Counted from the first letter of the stretch, positions 1 to 10,820 are shown. The stretch: DNA of 64,000 bases from Trichomonas vaginalis G3 (GCF_026262505.1 NC_067205.1:12090001-12154000), one strand, 5' to 3'. Numbers and translations are program-made. Notes: a model not told the origin generated them from the sequence alone.

Positions 1-2071
1 TATGTCAGCCGAATTTTTTTTAGACTCTTGGAAATATTCCATATTCTCCGCATACACTTGTTGAGGGTCAAGATTTTTCGGCTGTTCCAAATCTTCATCT
101 AGTTCTGTGAAGTTAGTTTCCAAAGGAGTGACTTGTTCGTTTCCTTCAGGCTCTTCTAGCTGTTGTTGCTGAACTATTTCTTCCATGTCTGGTTGTATCT
201 GAACTTCTTCCTGTGGAGTTTCTTGTACCTCATCTGCTGACATTTCATATATTCCGAGACCGTTTTTAACAAATTCCCTATTTAAGTCATCCGCATTCAT
301 AAGCCTTTGTTCTTTCGTTCCGTCTCTATTTTTTACGCGTTTCATGCAGATAGTTGAATCATTATTTAGCTCTGACACCAAATATCTCGGAGTAAATTCA
401 TCCATGTCATTTGGATGATATGCTATTAAATCATATCCCTTTGCGAGCTTGTATTTTCCAGGTTTGAAATTATATCCGATTTGGTGCTGAGCCATAAAGC
501 TAAATAGGTTCGGGTCAGTATTTCCATCCTTGAACTTTCGAATAGCTTCTTTATATCTGTCACTAAAGTCAATAGTATCTGGGTAACCATAGTCTTCTTT
601 AAGCATTTTTAAGAATTCTTGGTTTCCTTGTTCTCTACTTCTTTTATGTCCTTGCTCTGTTTGTGGTTGTTGTTGTGCAGGGTTTTGAACTGTTGGTTGC
701 TGTGCTGGTTGTGCAGCGTTTTTGAACTGTTGGTTGTTGGTGCTGGTTGTGGAGGTGGTTGTTGCTGGTTTTGGTGCATGCCTGTGTCTGTGTCCATGTG
801 ACGATGTAAATGTTTTAGGTAGTCCTGTGCAGGTGCTTTCTCTTGGAGGGTTTGGTGGTATATAAGTCTCCACTAGCTAGTATATAAGTTCCACCAGCTG
901 GTATATAAGTTCCACCAGCTGGCACATATGTTCCATCTGCAGCGTAATGTTACCTGACTTTTCGTTTTTTAAGAAAGCATTTACTAGGTCTGTTTTGGTC
1001 TGTTGTAACTCTTTTTCTTGATTTTCACAACAGTTGCTCTAACGGCGTCATAGCACTTTGAACTGCCTGTCTCGTTGCTGCATCTGTTATTTCGTCATAT
1101 TTTGTGCTACTTCTTTTAACTCTTTGTCGAAACTTCGGACTTCAGTTTCTTTCCAGATGAGAAGTCGTTCACTTGTTTCACCTTACTATGAAGAGCTTCG
1201 AATAGGCGTTCTTAAAGTCAGCATTTGTTAAAGCTTCATTTGAACTGTCTTCATCCGCTTGTATTTTTGTCCTTATTGACCCTATGAGTTGGCTGGCTTT
1301 AGCGTTGGCTTGGGCATCTAACCAGTCATTGTTAGCTTTTATATATTCTGCGCTTTTCATTGCCTTTTGCATGGCTGCGTCGTTATTTTTACTTTCTTGT
1401 GCTAAGTTTTCATACTGTACGGTTTGGTTTTGCAACTGTAAAAGTTTTCTGCCTTTACATTTGCTTCAACTTCTTTTTTATACTCATCGCTATCCATATA
1501 TGTCTTCAGGGCTTTTTTGTTTTATCTCTTCATTTCAGTACTTTATATCGAGTAGTATGGTTTTTCAAAATTACAACATCTTGTTCCATTTTTGCTACTT
1601 CTGCTGCTTTTTCTGACATTTTTTCGCATATTCCTCTGTACTTAGTTCTTTCAGTTGTTCTTCTTTCTTCTTTTTCTCTACGTTTAACTCATTGAGTTTC
1701 TTTGTGTGTCTGTCATATTCTAGTTTCTTTTCGTTTTCACCTATTTGCTTCTGTATGTCTATGTTTGACTTTTTGACATCTGCTATTTGATTTTTGAGTG
1801 AACTCAAATTCATTTGACTTTGAGGGTTATAGGCTGTTCCGTCTGCAGCTCCACCATAGCCTGCCATTTTCGCTAAAAGTGCCGCTCTTAAACCTCCACT
1901 CTGTGCACCAATGACTCGGTTTAAAAGCATAGGATTGCTTGACATTTGTTGCAACATAGTGGGGTCATTCAGCATTTGTTGTTGCAACTGTTGTTGTGGT
2001 GTTAGTCTTACTATTGGATGTTTCAATGCTCTCTTCCTCTTACGTATATTCTTACGTAGCTTACGTGGCAT
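1..2071 (-). pseudogene. Decayed copy of the large first Maverick gene (partial)
   Basis: The start at 2071 gives a very basic N-terminus (MPRKLRKNIRKRK) nearly identical to the gene at 20564. Matching protein segments follow in different frames: 1595-2071 (N-terminal and coiled-coil start), 1178-1435 (central coiled coil), about 609-797 (Pro/Gln-rich part), and an open frame from about 605 to the window edge matching residues upstream of the C-terminal domain. Several separate frameshifts lie at about 1595, 1440, 1180 and 800-1000, so it is not functional. Short internal duplication is visible around 850-930 (repeated GTATATAAGT). The breaks differ from those in the complete Maverick, so the two copies decayed independently. 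Function of the intact protein is unknown. Confidence 0.85.
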
Positions 2072-2112
2072 TTTAAGTGAAGTTAAAAAGCGGTTTTATA
2101 CTAAACATCTTC

Positions 2113-2145
2113 GGGGCTAGAGGGCACGAAGTGCCTGGAAGCCCC
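2113..2145. repeat. Maverick terminal hairpin (single copy)
   Basis: The outer stem GGGGCT/AGCCCC encloses an inner stem GGCAC-GAA-GTGCC. The equivalent hairpins of the complete Maverick have GGCGC/GCGCC, so both sides of the inner stem changed together. Confidence 0.8.
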
Positions 2146-2163
2146 AATACCTTTTTTTTTTTA

Positions 2164-2753
2164 TGTGATATTATTTTTCAGAAGATTTTGTGTTTTTCTT
2201 CAAAATTTTATTTTTTTATTAAAAAGAATCTTTACAAAATATACATTTACTTTAATTAATATTTAAAAACGTGCTCTATCAAAAGTTCCAAAAATTCAAT
2301 ATTTTAGCTTTTCTGAGGTGTCACTTTTGATGAATTTCTGTTTACAACAATTATATGTAAAACACATAGTTGGAATTCAAGGCATCGTTAATTGACAAGT
2401 CTCATCACACTTTTCAATATAAGCTCCATTTTTAAACAGTTTTTAAAAATCGAGCATTGAAAAGTGTGATGAGACTTGCAAAATTATAAAATTGAGATAC
2501 CAGACAAAAATGAAAGCTTTTTGATCAATTAATGCAGAAAATAGATATCTATTGATGATAAGAAAAAACGAAATCAAATTGATTTTAAAATCAAATCTTG
2601 AATTTTCGGTAATAGATGCAGATTGAAATGCTATATCTAAATTAACCATAATTAGTTTGAATTGATTTCAAAAGTATAAATACAATTAAATGCGGATTTA
2701 CAAATTTGAGAATGTCAAAATTTTGTTTTTGTGAATAAAATTCAATTTGTAAA
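2164..2753. other. Intergenic region between Maverick end and kinase gene
   Basis: AT-rich and without a convincing gene. It holds one strong inverted repeat (2396-2478, listed separately). The 68-codon minus-strand frame at 2443-2649 overlaps that hairpin and has no recognisable protein features. Confidence 0.6.
2396..2478. repeat. Perfect 23-bp inverted repeat with 37-bp loop
   Basis: Arms at 2396-2418 and 2456-2478 are exact reverse complements (core CTCATCACACTTTTC). It lies between the Maverick fragment and the kinase gene. It could be a miniature inverted-repeat remnant or form a hairpin in RNA. No coding role is seen. Confidence 0.85.
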
Positions 2754-3689
2754 ATGCTTACCCAAAACATTCCACAAAGATTTGGCAAGTATCGAGTGCT
2801 AAATATTGTTGGACAAGGAGCTTATTCAACTGTCGTTAAAGCACTAAACGAAAAAACCTCAGAGATTTTTGCAATCAAGGTCATTGACAGACAAATGGTC
2901 ACAAATTCTGGAATGTTGCGTTACCTTGATACAGAACTCAGAATTCTTGAAAGAATATCGCACCCCTCATTGATCAAAGTCTACGAAATTCTTTACGAAG
3001 AAAAATTTATCCTCATAGTTATGGAATTTTTGCCTCATGGTAATATCGTCGATATATATGAGAACAGGATCTTCTTTTCGTTAAAGGAGCGACTGGAAAT
3101 CTGTATTAAAATCCTTCAAGGACTGAATTTTCTGCATGATCATGGAATTGCTCACAGAGATATCAAACCAGAGAATATAATGTTTGACGTAGAAAATAAT
3201 CCAAAAATTATAGATTTTGGCCTTTCATGCGATAGAAATTGTCTGAAAAAAACGTTTTGTGGTTCAAAACTATACATGGCTCCAGAAGTAATGAGAGGTG
3301 ATAAATATAATGGCTTCAAAGCAGACATTTGGTCTCTTGGTGTGACGTTTCACCTTTTCATGTCAAATGAGCTGCCATTTGACTACAACAGCGAAGCAAA
3401 ACTTCTTAGAGAAGTTAGGAATGGTAGATTGTGCTTGAAAAACAAAACTAATGGTCCAATTAAGGAAATTATTAATAAAATGCTTGATCTCGATCCAGAG
3501 AACAGACCGACTGTTAAGGAACTTATTGAAATGTTTAACTTATTCAGACCAACTGTAGAAAAGAAGCTAACACTTCCTAGAATTACATTTAAACCAGAAC
3601 AGTCAAAAATCAATCGTGCTAGAACAGACGATGTGTCATTTCGCATATTTGGTCTTAAGCATAGGATTAACTCTATTGGAAGTCTATGA
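2754..3689 (+). CDS. Ser/Thr protein kinase, CAMK/SNF1-like
   Basis: A 311-residue kinase made of little more than the catalytic domain. Visible motifs are the Gly-rich loop VGQGAYSTV (residues 19-27), the ATP-anchoring lysine in FAIK (K42), the catalytic loop HRDIKPEN (134-141), DFG (154-156), and the activation segment CGSKLYMAPE (169-178), which resembles CAMK/AMPK-type kinases. Catalytic residues are intact, so it should transfer phosphate from ATP to Ser/Thr. The last 60 residues are basic and lack a known domain. The first ATG is used; TTCAATTTG lies about 10 bases upstream as a weak initiator. Substrates are unknown. Small stand-alone kinases of this kind form very large families in trichomonads. 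Confidence 0.93.
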   Translation: MLTQNIPQRFGKYRVLNIVGQGAYSTVVKALNEKTSEIFAIKVIDRQMVTNSGMLRYLDTELRILERISHPSLIKVYEILYEEKFILIVMEFLPHGNIVDIYENRIFFSLKERLEICIKILQGLNFLHDHGIAHRDIKPENIMFDVENNPKIIDFGLSCDRNCLKKTFCGSKLYMAPEVMRGDKYNGFKADIWSLGVTFHLFMSNELPFDYNSEAKLLREVRNGRLCLKNKTNGPIKEIINKMLDLDPENRPTVKELIEMFNLFRPTVEKKLTLPRITFKPEQSKINRARTDDVSFRIFGLKHRINSIGSL

Positions 3690-4229
3690 ATTCACTCATC
3701 TTTTATTTATTCTCTCGGCATTATTTGTTATTTTATTATTTGTAAAAGCTACATGTAATTATTTTTAAATATCAATTTGTTTTTATTATTAATTATGTGA
3801 AAGATCTTTATCCGAAATTATTTGCAACGTTTTTTTGTTATTTTTCTCTAAATATGAATTATATAATGGACATAATCAACAAATTTCAAGTTCTTAATAA
3901 AGTAGTAAGGAGTTTCAAAAATTCGAGTATTCAAGTTATGGAGTTCCGGATCTCCAACTTGGATAAAGCTCTATTTCTTTATGTATTTGGATTTTTAAGT
4001 CCCATCATATCTGTCTCAGAAGAGTAATATTTATTTCCCATGTCTCCTTCAAAATGCAGAGATAACTTAAATTCTTCACCCGAATTACTTTGATACATTC
4101 CATTGTTCTCTATGTAAGGGAACAAAGCGTTGATATATCTAAGTATCATAAAAATTATTATCTAAAAACGCAGAAAAATTACATACTAAATTAATATATT
4201 TTACATGATTTTCAAACAAAATAGGATTA
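3690..4229. other. Intergenic region
   Basis: Runs between the kinase stop and the end of the EF-hand gene on the other strand, so two transcripts converge here. A 76-codon frame at 3797-4027 has no recognisable features and I do not call it a gene. Confidence 0.6.
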
Positions 4230-4748
4230 TTAGAGAAGTAAACAGCAGCCAGTATGTGGAGATCGGACTTCAATAATCTCTTTGAATGGGTTCTCCTTTT
4301 GGCTAACGTGGATGCCAAATAAAGATAGAGCAACTTGAGGATAAGTCACCTTGCCCGTCTTATTTTCATCAAGGTTTTCGAAATTAGATTTCGTGATGTC
4401 TTCGTTGTACTCATTTTGAATGATCTTTGCAATAGACTGATATTGTTGCAAATTGACTTTACGGTCGCGATTCCTTGCGGTGCCACGAAATAGGATTAAT
4501 AACATTGCTTTGCACTTAAAGTTAGTGTAAGCAGCTTCATATAGAACTCTGATATGATTAAAATCAATTGTGTTCGTTTTACGGTCTTTAAGTCCATTAA
4601 AAGCGATTTTTTCGAAATCTTCTTTTTTGCAAATGGGAATTTCTTGAAGGAGGGAATTGAACTGTTTCTCAGATAAGCGGCAATCACCATCATCATCTAA
4701 GTCGTTCAGTTTCTCGATAAATGTCGAGTAATCAAGACCTTTAGACAT
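4230..4748 (-). CDS. EF-hand calcium-binding protein with C-terminal CaaX box
   Basis: About 172 residues. The longer frame from 4754 begins with TTG, so the ATG at 4748 (MSKGLDYS) is the likely start. A canonical EF-hand loop DLDDDGDCRLSE lies near residue 20, and a second, DENKTGKVTYPQ, near residue 130. Two further helix-loop-helix units look degenerate. The protein ends ...PHTGCCLLL: the last four residues CLLL form a CaaX box that, with a terminal Leu, would be a geranylgeranyl acceptor, and the preceding Cys could be palmitoylated. This points to a membrane-attached calcium sensor. Family logic supports calcium binding; membrane attachment is inference from the tail. Confidence 0.87.
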   Translation of the reverse strand: MSKGLDYSTFIEKLNDLDDDGDCRLSEKQFNSLLQEIPICKKEDFEKIAFNGLKDRKTNTIDFNHIRVLYEAAYTNFKCKAMLLILFRGTARNRDRKVNLQQYQSIAKIIQNEYNEDITKSNFENLDENKTGKVTYPQVALSLFGIHVSQKENPFKEIIEVRSPHTGCCLLL

Positions 4749-4754
4749 TAACAA

Positions 4755-5755
4755 TAAATGTTAAAAATTGAAAGAATACGAGTTTTGGAATAATTTTGAC
4801 ACAAATGTTTCAAAATTAAATAAGGATTGATATCACTGATAAATTCCCGAACAAATTCTGATTCAAAAAACTCAAAAATTGAGATTAGTTATCAAAAGTG
4901 ATAGTCAAATTGTGTTCGGAGAAGTTAGACAAGTCGAAATTTTTTTTCATATATATATTAATTTGGTTATCCTTTGCTAGTTTTAACTGATATAATAAAA
5001 ACTAAGGTTCCTGTTTTAAAAATGTTGTCCTTTCAATTTTTCACCGTAAATGAATTTTACATAATTTACACGAAAAGACTTTCGTATAATATTAATAATT
5101 AGCTAATTAAAATATTATAATTTTAATGAATTCATTTTGACGATACCCTTGTAAAACCCCAATTCTGAATAAATCGCCGATTTTGAAAGATATTCAATCT
5201 AGAATAAAAAGGTGTGTACCGGTTGCTTCTATCTTTTTACGTGTTATTCAAAATTTACTCGAGGGAAGAAAAAAAAAACAAATATTACTAAAACGATAGC
5301 GAAAATCAAAATAGTTAAGATCTTCAGGTGTTAAAGAGCATGTAGTTTAATAAGATACAAAAATGAAGTAAATTAAAATGATGATTTGAATTTTTTTCCC
5401 CTGTAATTGCATAACATTCACTTTTCAATACGTCAAACTGTTCTGATTAATAGGATGATTAAACGAAGCAGCAGTTTACTCAGAAAAACAAAAATTGTTA
5501 AATATTTTGATCGAAACTGGGCTGAAAGCATTAAAACTAAATCTGCAATGGTATTGGTAAGTTGTGAATGATTAAACAAATGTAATTACATTAAATTTGG
5601 ATCGAGGATATATTTTGAATTAAGAAGTCATTACCAATATATATATTACTAGGATAACTAAGTATGTAGACTACTTATCAAGTAGTTAAATTGAAAAATG
5701 ATATCAAGGTTAGGAGAAAATTAAAAATAGTGATTAGGAAATTATAAAAAATAAT
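4755..5755. other. 1-kb intergenic region
   Basis: AT-rich. The only candidate is a 38-codon plus-strand frame at 5452-5568 starting MIKRSSSLLRKTK, basic and unsupported. No RNA gene or repeat was recognised. Confidence 0.5.
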
Positions 5756-6187
5756 CTACGGGGCGTTTGACGATCTAATAATTGGTGGTCGTTTCACTCC
5801 TTTGTAAATGAATCGAATTTGAGGAAGTCTTTTAATTTCTCGAGGAGTATTTAATGAATGAGTATGTGCACGGCTATCAATAACTTCTTCTAAACTAAGT
5901 CTATTTAATGGATCATGGTATTTTTTACTTGCATTCAGATATAAATTTGGATATATTTTTCTCTGAATCGATTGCTCTCTAGAACGAAATTTCATATTTT
6001 TTAGCTTATTTTCCCAGAACTGCTTGAGCTCCGTCGGATTTGGTTTGGGGATTGGTTGCAATAAAAAAGATTCTCCTTCAAAAAGGCTTTGAGTATCTCT
6101 CGAATCAATAGGCCTGTGTAAAAAATCCTTTATTTCCGAGTTTTGCTGTATTAATATCTTTGAATTGGAAGTCTTTATTCCCATCAT
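5756..6187 (-). CDS. Hypothetical protein, 143 aa, basic
   Basis: Not recognised. An open frame starting MMGIK, with a second ATG one codon in. It is hydrophilic, has no membrane segment or signal peptide, and is rich in Arg, Lys and Pro (for example FWENKLKNMKFRSREQ and GVKRPPIIRSS near the end). Codon use and composition look like the neighbouring host genes, so it is probably real. It lies alone between AT-rich spacers. Confidence 0.6.
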   Translation of the reverse strand: MMGIKTSNSKILIQQNSEIKDFLHRPIDSRDTQSLFEGESFLLQPIPKPNPTELKQFWENKLKNMKFRSREQSIQRKIYPNLYLNASKKYHDPLNRLSLEEVIDSRAHTHSLNTPREIKRLPQIRFIYKGVKRPPIIRSSNAP

Positions 6188-6791
6188 TTTCCTTTACAAT
6201 GGCCGTTTAAAATATTCCATTGTCTTTACTTTGACATTTGTTGAGTAGTAGAAATTGAAATGAAACATTTAGCCTAATTCATGTCAATCTTGATGTAGTC
6301 GTGCAGTTCCTTATAGTGCTGAGGAACTTTCACTTTATGCCAAAATATCTTCAATAAAACGTTTTCAATATATAAATCCTCGAACAAACGTAATATTTTC
6401 AAACACCATTTTTAAGATAATTATTTTGACCTGATATACAAAAAAAAAACTTATTTTGAAAATAGCAAAAAAATATCAATTCCCTCGATATGTTTAGTAT
6501 GCTCATAATCACGGATCAGATTCCTATAAGTTGAACAAAGCATAAAATATAATATATATAAATAAATATTTCAAAATTAAAAAAAAAATATTGAAGAAAA
6601 TAACTAAGATTTGAATGTTGACAATGAAACAGTTAATTCCTTTATAAGTATCAACAGTTTCATTATGTAATAATTAATGATCTTAAATTTATAAAAAAAA
6701 AACGATTTTATTTGATATTATAAACATCCAAATCAAATCAGATGTTAATAATGTTACAAAAACAATACAAACATATCTATAATATATACAA
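6188..6791. other. Intergenic region
   Basis: AT-rich spacer with several A-runs; no gene, RNA or repeat recognised. Confidence 0.6.
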
Positions 6792-8609
6792 TTAATTTCG
6801 CTGACCAAGTCTTGATGGACTTCTCATTGATTGTTTACTTCTCCTTGAAGACTGCAAAGAAGAAGTGTTTCCTGTGGCTGTTGCACTCCTTTTTCTGTTT
6901 ATTGGTGTTATTGGAGTCAACTTCAACTTTGGTGTTGAATTCAAATCAATGAACGGAGAATTTGCGTCAGAAGGGATTACAGGCACTGGTCTTGTCTTAA
7001 CGAGCTGTGCTGACTTCTCAATATTCGTTAATTTCTCCTTTTCTGCTGTCAATTTCTGAAATCTTTTAACTACAGGTTTCATTGACCTTTCTTTTGCGAT
7101 CTGCGCGGAGCAAAGCTTCTTCTCTCTTATAACTCCTTTCGTACTACACTCCATTTCGTACTTTTTGGTAAGAAGGTTATCGGCTGCCAAATATCCTTCT
7201 TTCATCCTTTTTTCGGCTTCGGCAGATTCCACTTTTTCTATCGTTCTGATGACTTCCCCGGCTTTTTTTGCCTTTTCAAAGTCCCTCTGCCTGATGAGTT
7301 GCGAAGCGGAATATCTCGCGTTAAGGAGAGCGGGCGATGGCTTTGAATATTTGAGGATTTTCTTTTGAGATTGCCATTCATGGTCTAACATATCTTGTTC
7401 GTGAAGAAGTTTGAGCTCAAGTTCCTTAAGGCCTGTACTATATTCTGTTTCTATAAGTTTCGTTTGGTTCTCCCAATACTCTGTCTGATCTTTTATTTCT
7501 TGTTCTGCGTAAGCAAGGTTTTCGTTGCATCTCTTCATATCTAATCGTGTTGGAATATAGTCTGGTGAGTTTTTCAGGTTCTCTGCTACTGAATTTATAT
7601 AAGCAGCTTCGAAAATTAATCCTTTGCTCGAACAAATCGATGTATACTTGTAAAGATCGGATAATAAGTGAGTCTTATCTTCTTTTGTAAGTAAAGGAAG
7701 CTGATGCTGAGCTAAAGCCTGGCAAATTAAAGAATCTGGCGAATGATAAACGATTCTTTGAAGATTTCCTGGCATTGAGTATGTATAACATGGTCCCTGA
7801 TCTTCACTTGGAGAAAGTGTTGATATTCCACCTAAATTTAGTCTGCAATCTTGTGGTAATTTCGGAAATGAATCAGATGATTTATCAGAATTATGAGAAA
7901 TGTTGAGAGACTCAATGGGAAGTTCTGTTGTTAGTAATTCGTTGTTATTTTCGTTGTCATTTGTTGTCTCATTCATAGCTGTTTCGTTTAAAATTGTTGA
8001 ATTTGTATTTTCTATGGTTGTTTCATTTGATATTGTAGGATTTTCTTGGTTATCGGGTAATTGTTCTTTAACTTCGTTCGTTGTCGTTTGATTTTCGTTA
8101 TTTTCGTGGTTAACAGGTGTGGATAATTCAGATTGTATTAATTCTTTAGTATTTAAAGTTGAAAGCGTTGTATCTGTTGTATTATCGCTAATTGTGGTGT
8201 TTTGTGTCTCCGGTTGTGGATTTTCTTCTGGAGATTTTGATTCATTTTGTTCTTGTGACTCATTATTAGCAATTATTGTAGAGTCTTCAACTTCTTTGAG
8301 AAGACTAGTAAGATTGTGATCGGAAGGAGATTTGGGCGGTGCTTTTTCTTCATCTAATAATTGTTGGACTTCATTTGATAAATTTATTTCAAGTTTGTCA
8401 TTAGTAACGGACTTGGAAGGGCTAGACAAACTATCAATTGAGCTGTTTGGATCATCTTTATCGAGCCCTTTTTGGACTTTCATGTTAATATCAAAAGTTA
8501 ACGTACCTAAAATTGAATTAAACAAGTTGCTTTCAAGCGTTGTGTTACCTGATTGATCGTCCAGCTTCTGAATTGATTGGGGAGCTAAGCTCTCAGAAAG
8601 CTGGTTCAT
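6792..8609 (-). CDS. Large coiled-coil protein with Asn/Thr/Glu-rich N-terminal half
   Basis: A 605-residue protein. Roughly residues 80-250 are low-complexity, dominated by Asn, Thr, Glu and Ser (TTISDNTTDTTLSTLNT and similar). A folded region follows (about 270-350, beginning CYTYSMPGNLQRIVY), then a long charged helical segment (about 350-510) likely to form coiled coil. The tail is Ser/Arg-rich and basic. No enzyme motif is seen. I suspect a cytoskeletal or scaffold protein family of trichomonads, but that is inference. It is divergently arranged with the gene at 8872, sharing a 262-bp intergenic region. Confidence 0.8.
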   Translation of the reverse strand: MNQLSESLAPQSIQKLDDQSGNTTLESNLFNSILGTLTFDINMKVQKGLDKDDPNSSIDSLSSPSKSVTNDKLEINLSNEVQQLLDEEKAPPKSPSDHNLTSLLKEVEDSTIIANNESQEQNESKSPEENPQPETQNTTISDNTTDTTLSTLNTKELIQSELSTPVNHENNENQTTTNEVKEQLPDNQENPTISNETTIENTNSTILNETAMNETTNDNENNNELLTTELPIESLNISHNSDKSSDSFPKLPQDCRLNLGGISTLSPSEDQGPCYTYSMPGNLQRIVYHSPDSLICQALAQHQLPLLTKEDKTHLLSDLYKYTSICSSKGLIFEAAYINSVAENLKNSPDYIPTRLDMKRCNENLAYAEQEIKDQTEYWENQTKLIETEYSTGLKELELKLLHEQDMLDHEWQSQKKILKYSKPSPALLNARYSASQLIRQRDFEKAKKAGEVIRTIEKVESAEAEKRMKEGYLAADNLLTKKYEMECSTKGVIREKKLCSAQIAKERSMKPVVKRFQKLTAEKEKLTNIEKSAQLVKTRPVPVIPSDANSPFIDLNSTPKLKLTPITPINRKRSATATGNTSSLQSSRRSKQSMRSPSRLGQRN

Positions 8610-8838
8610 CTCGAAATGTAACGAAGTTTTGTGTTGTTTTGTAAATTTTTTTTCTTATAAACCTTTTAATATTTTGGGAATATGATCTTGACCGTATGAG
8701 CATATGTAATTTTGAATTTATGGCTTGCAAATGGCATTTCAGATCATCATTTCAAGAAATTTTAATTTAAAAATTGAAATTTCTTGAACTACTAAGAACC
8801 AAAGTTATATTTTTCATGTTCCGAAAAAAATGTAAAAA

Positions 8839-8871
8839 GTATGTCACTTTTTATAGAATTCTCCATTTGTA
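8839..8871 (+). promoter_or_regulatory. Putative core promoter of the gene at 8872
   Basis: ATGTCACTTTTTATAG lies about 30 bases before the start codon, and TCCATTTGTA directly before it resembles a trichomonad initiator. The TGTCACTTTT motif recurs at many gene-proximal places in this window. Confidence 0.4.
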
Positions 8872-9741
8872 ATGAATGATTTTCGGAAACAAATACCATT
8901 GACACAACGTCCTGTGAGAAGGATGTATGTACATGGTCAAATTAACAGTGCCCGAGAATCATTTCCACAAAATAAGAAAATTGGTTTTTTTCCGGAATTC
9001 AAATATAATGGAAATGCAATGAAGTATGAATTTAAAGCTTCTGAAGAAAGAATAAAAGCAGTATCAAATGGAAAGTCTCTTATCAGTATAATTAATTCGA
9101 AACCAAAAATTCATCAAATAGAACATAAAACGCCAAGATGTGTCGAAATCAGAAAGAAAATGGCCCAACTTAGACCAATTAACTATACTACAAAACAAAA
9201 AATCGAATTTATCCAACCTATTTATGATTCTGAATCAAAAAAGCAACTTAATCAATTCATTGGTAATGAATATCATACAAAAATTAAAGAAATGATCTCT
9301 GACATTAATGAAGAAACTGATCAAATTCAAAATGTTCAAATACACGAGTTAAACTACTTAAACGAGAATAGGCGTAATTCAATGATACAATTCTATAATA
9401 ATTCGCTCCATATGGATGTTGATGACGCTTTAATTAAATCGAAAACAGAAAGTGATTTAATTCGATTGAAACTATTTCATAAAAACAATAAAGATTGGTG
9501 GGATGAATTTATCGATTATGCCCAAAGTGAACCTGTTGGGAAATTAGAGCTTCAATTCATTCAGGAATTATCAGAGATTGATAATCTAAATATTTCAACT
9601 TATCTACGTCTTAGGAAGAGATTATTGGATGATCCCAAAAAGTGCACTCTATGCCTAAAGCTACTTGACTGGATAAATTCGAAAATCCAAATTATAGATC
9701 CTGAAGCACAGGATGTTATAATGAATGTTATTGTTAAATAA
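8872..9741 (+). CDS. Hypothetical protein, 289 aa
   Basis: Not recognised. A complete frame with host-like composition and no membrane segments. The N-terminal 90 residues are basic and Pro-containing (RPVRRMYVHGQINSARESF). The rest is mostly predicted helix with charged residues, ending in a Leu-rich stretch (YLRLRKRLLDDPKKCTLCLKL). It is divergent from the coiled-coil gene at 6792-8609 and ends 24 bp before the 1-kb transposon at 9766. Confidence 0.75.
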   Translation: MNDFRKQIPLTQRPVRRMYVHGQINSARESFPQNKKIGFFPEFKYNGNAMKYEFKASEERIKAVSNGKSLISIINSKPKIHQIEHKTPRCVEIRKKMAQLRPINYTTKQKIEFIQPIYDSESKKQLNQFIGNEYHTKIKEMISDINEETDQIQNVQIHELNYLNENRRNSMIQFYNNSLHMDVDDALIKSKTESDLIRLKLFHKNNKDWWDEFIDYAQSEPVGKLELQFIQELSEIDNLNISTYLRLRKRLLDDPKKCTLCLKLLDWINSKIQIIDPEAQDVIMNVIVK

Positions 9742-9765
9742 AATCTGTTTGTATTACTCTTTTAT

Positions 9766-10820
9766 TAAGGGTTTCGTTTTGCGAAAAAAACGTACAATAC
9801 GCAATTTCGCTAAAAAAACATTTAGCTAGCAATTTCGACCTTTGACTCCACTCAAGACGTCACTTTTTTAATTTTGCGGTATCATATTTTTGGAAAATCT
9901 TTATGAATATTATATAAAAAGTCTCTTTAATATCTATATTTCATATTTTTATCGATTTTTAAAGTTTTTGCGAAAAGTATTCAATTATTTTTGCTATTTG
10001 GTCGGGGAAATGTCAGATTTGCGACATTTTCTGATATGATATTCAGATTCTACGTTGATAATAATGCTTATAGAACCCTCTTGCTATTGTGTCAAAATTG
10101 CGAAACCGATAGCAAAAATATCTCGCAATATCAAAATTGAGATATTGAGTGAATTATGCATTATAGAGATTCAAAATCTGATTTGTGAAAACATCTCATC
10201 AGTTTCTAGCTAATTCAAAAATCTTTACTATCTTATTCGATTAAAATGAAAAGGAAATAGTTTCATTATGCTTTAAATGACAGCCTTATAATATAATCAT
10301 AGTTTTCGCTCAATATGCAGCATTTTTTTTTCGAAATCTATGGTCAATGTCCTAAATACTGATTGCTTTGCATTCATATTTCTTACATTTTCTATACCCA
10401 CATCACTATTCATTGCTATTCCTATCTTTTTCATTTTTGTTTGTTTCTCATAATTTCTCAAAAAACACGATAACTTGATATTTGTAAATATCATACTTTA
10501 TAACGTAAATAAGAACTTGACCTATTAAGAAAAGCAGTAATGAAAAGAAAATCTGAAATTCATAAAAATTACAAGTTTCTGATGACAATTAGCTTAATTA
10601 AACCAGGTACAAGATTATATAATTGTATTTTCTATCCAATTATCCATATAATATCTTATCCAGAAAAAATAACTTGATCAATACCAAATGATTTTTTAAC
10701 TAGTAAATAAAGTATTTTCTTTACACACACATTGTATATCATAGTTTTTTTTTGGTTTCGCGAAACATCCAAAAACAAATATGCTATAAAAGTGACAATT
10801 TTAGCAAAACGAAACCCTTA
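9766..10820. mobile_element. Non-autonomous DNA transposon, 1055 bp, copy 1
   Basis: Ends are perfect 17-bp inverted repeats TAAGGGTTTCGTTTTGC, flanked by an exact 7-bp target duplication CTTTTAT at 9759-9765 and 10821-10827. A nearly identical copy lies inverted at 49319-50372 with its own 7-bp duplication. No transposase is encoded. The longest frame, about 65 codons, is present in both copies but has no recognisable feature. It lies in intergenic DNA between the genes at 8872 and 11276. The superfamily is unclear; a 7-bp duplication is not typical of MULE or hAT elements. Confidence 0.93.

Larger units (their letters stand above)
1..2163 (-). mobile_element. Terminal fragment of a second Maverick/Polinton, cut by the window edge
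   Basis: Read on the minus strand this segment starts with a Maverick-type terminus (T-run at 2152-2162, hairpin at 2113-2145) and continues into a broken copy of the same first gene found at 20564-23867 in the complete Maverick. Its terminus carries a single hairpin, where the complete element has two at each end. The first gene begins about 40 bp inside the hairpin, whereas the complete element has about 270 bp there. The rest of the element lies outside the window. It is inverted relative to the element at 20174-44367, so both face away from the 2.2-20.1 kb host segment in the same sense at their left-gene ends. Confidence 0.85.

Noticed and set aside
3797-4027. 76-codon plus-strand frame after the kinase gene
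   Set aside because: No motif, no promoter-like element, and composition like the surrounding spacer.
5452-5568. GTAAGT after a 38-codon basic frame as a possible 5' splice site
   Set aside because: No trichomonad-type branch/acceptor (ACTAACACACAG-like) follows, so an intron cannot be supported.
10297-10494. 65-codon frame conserved in both copies of the 1-kb transposon
   Set aside because: The copies are nearly identical as DNA, so conservation of the frame says nothing; no motif is visible.
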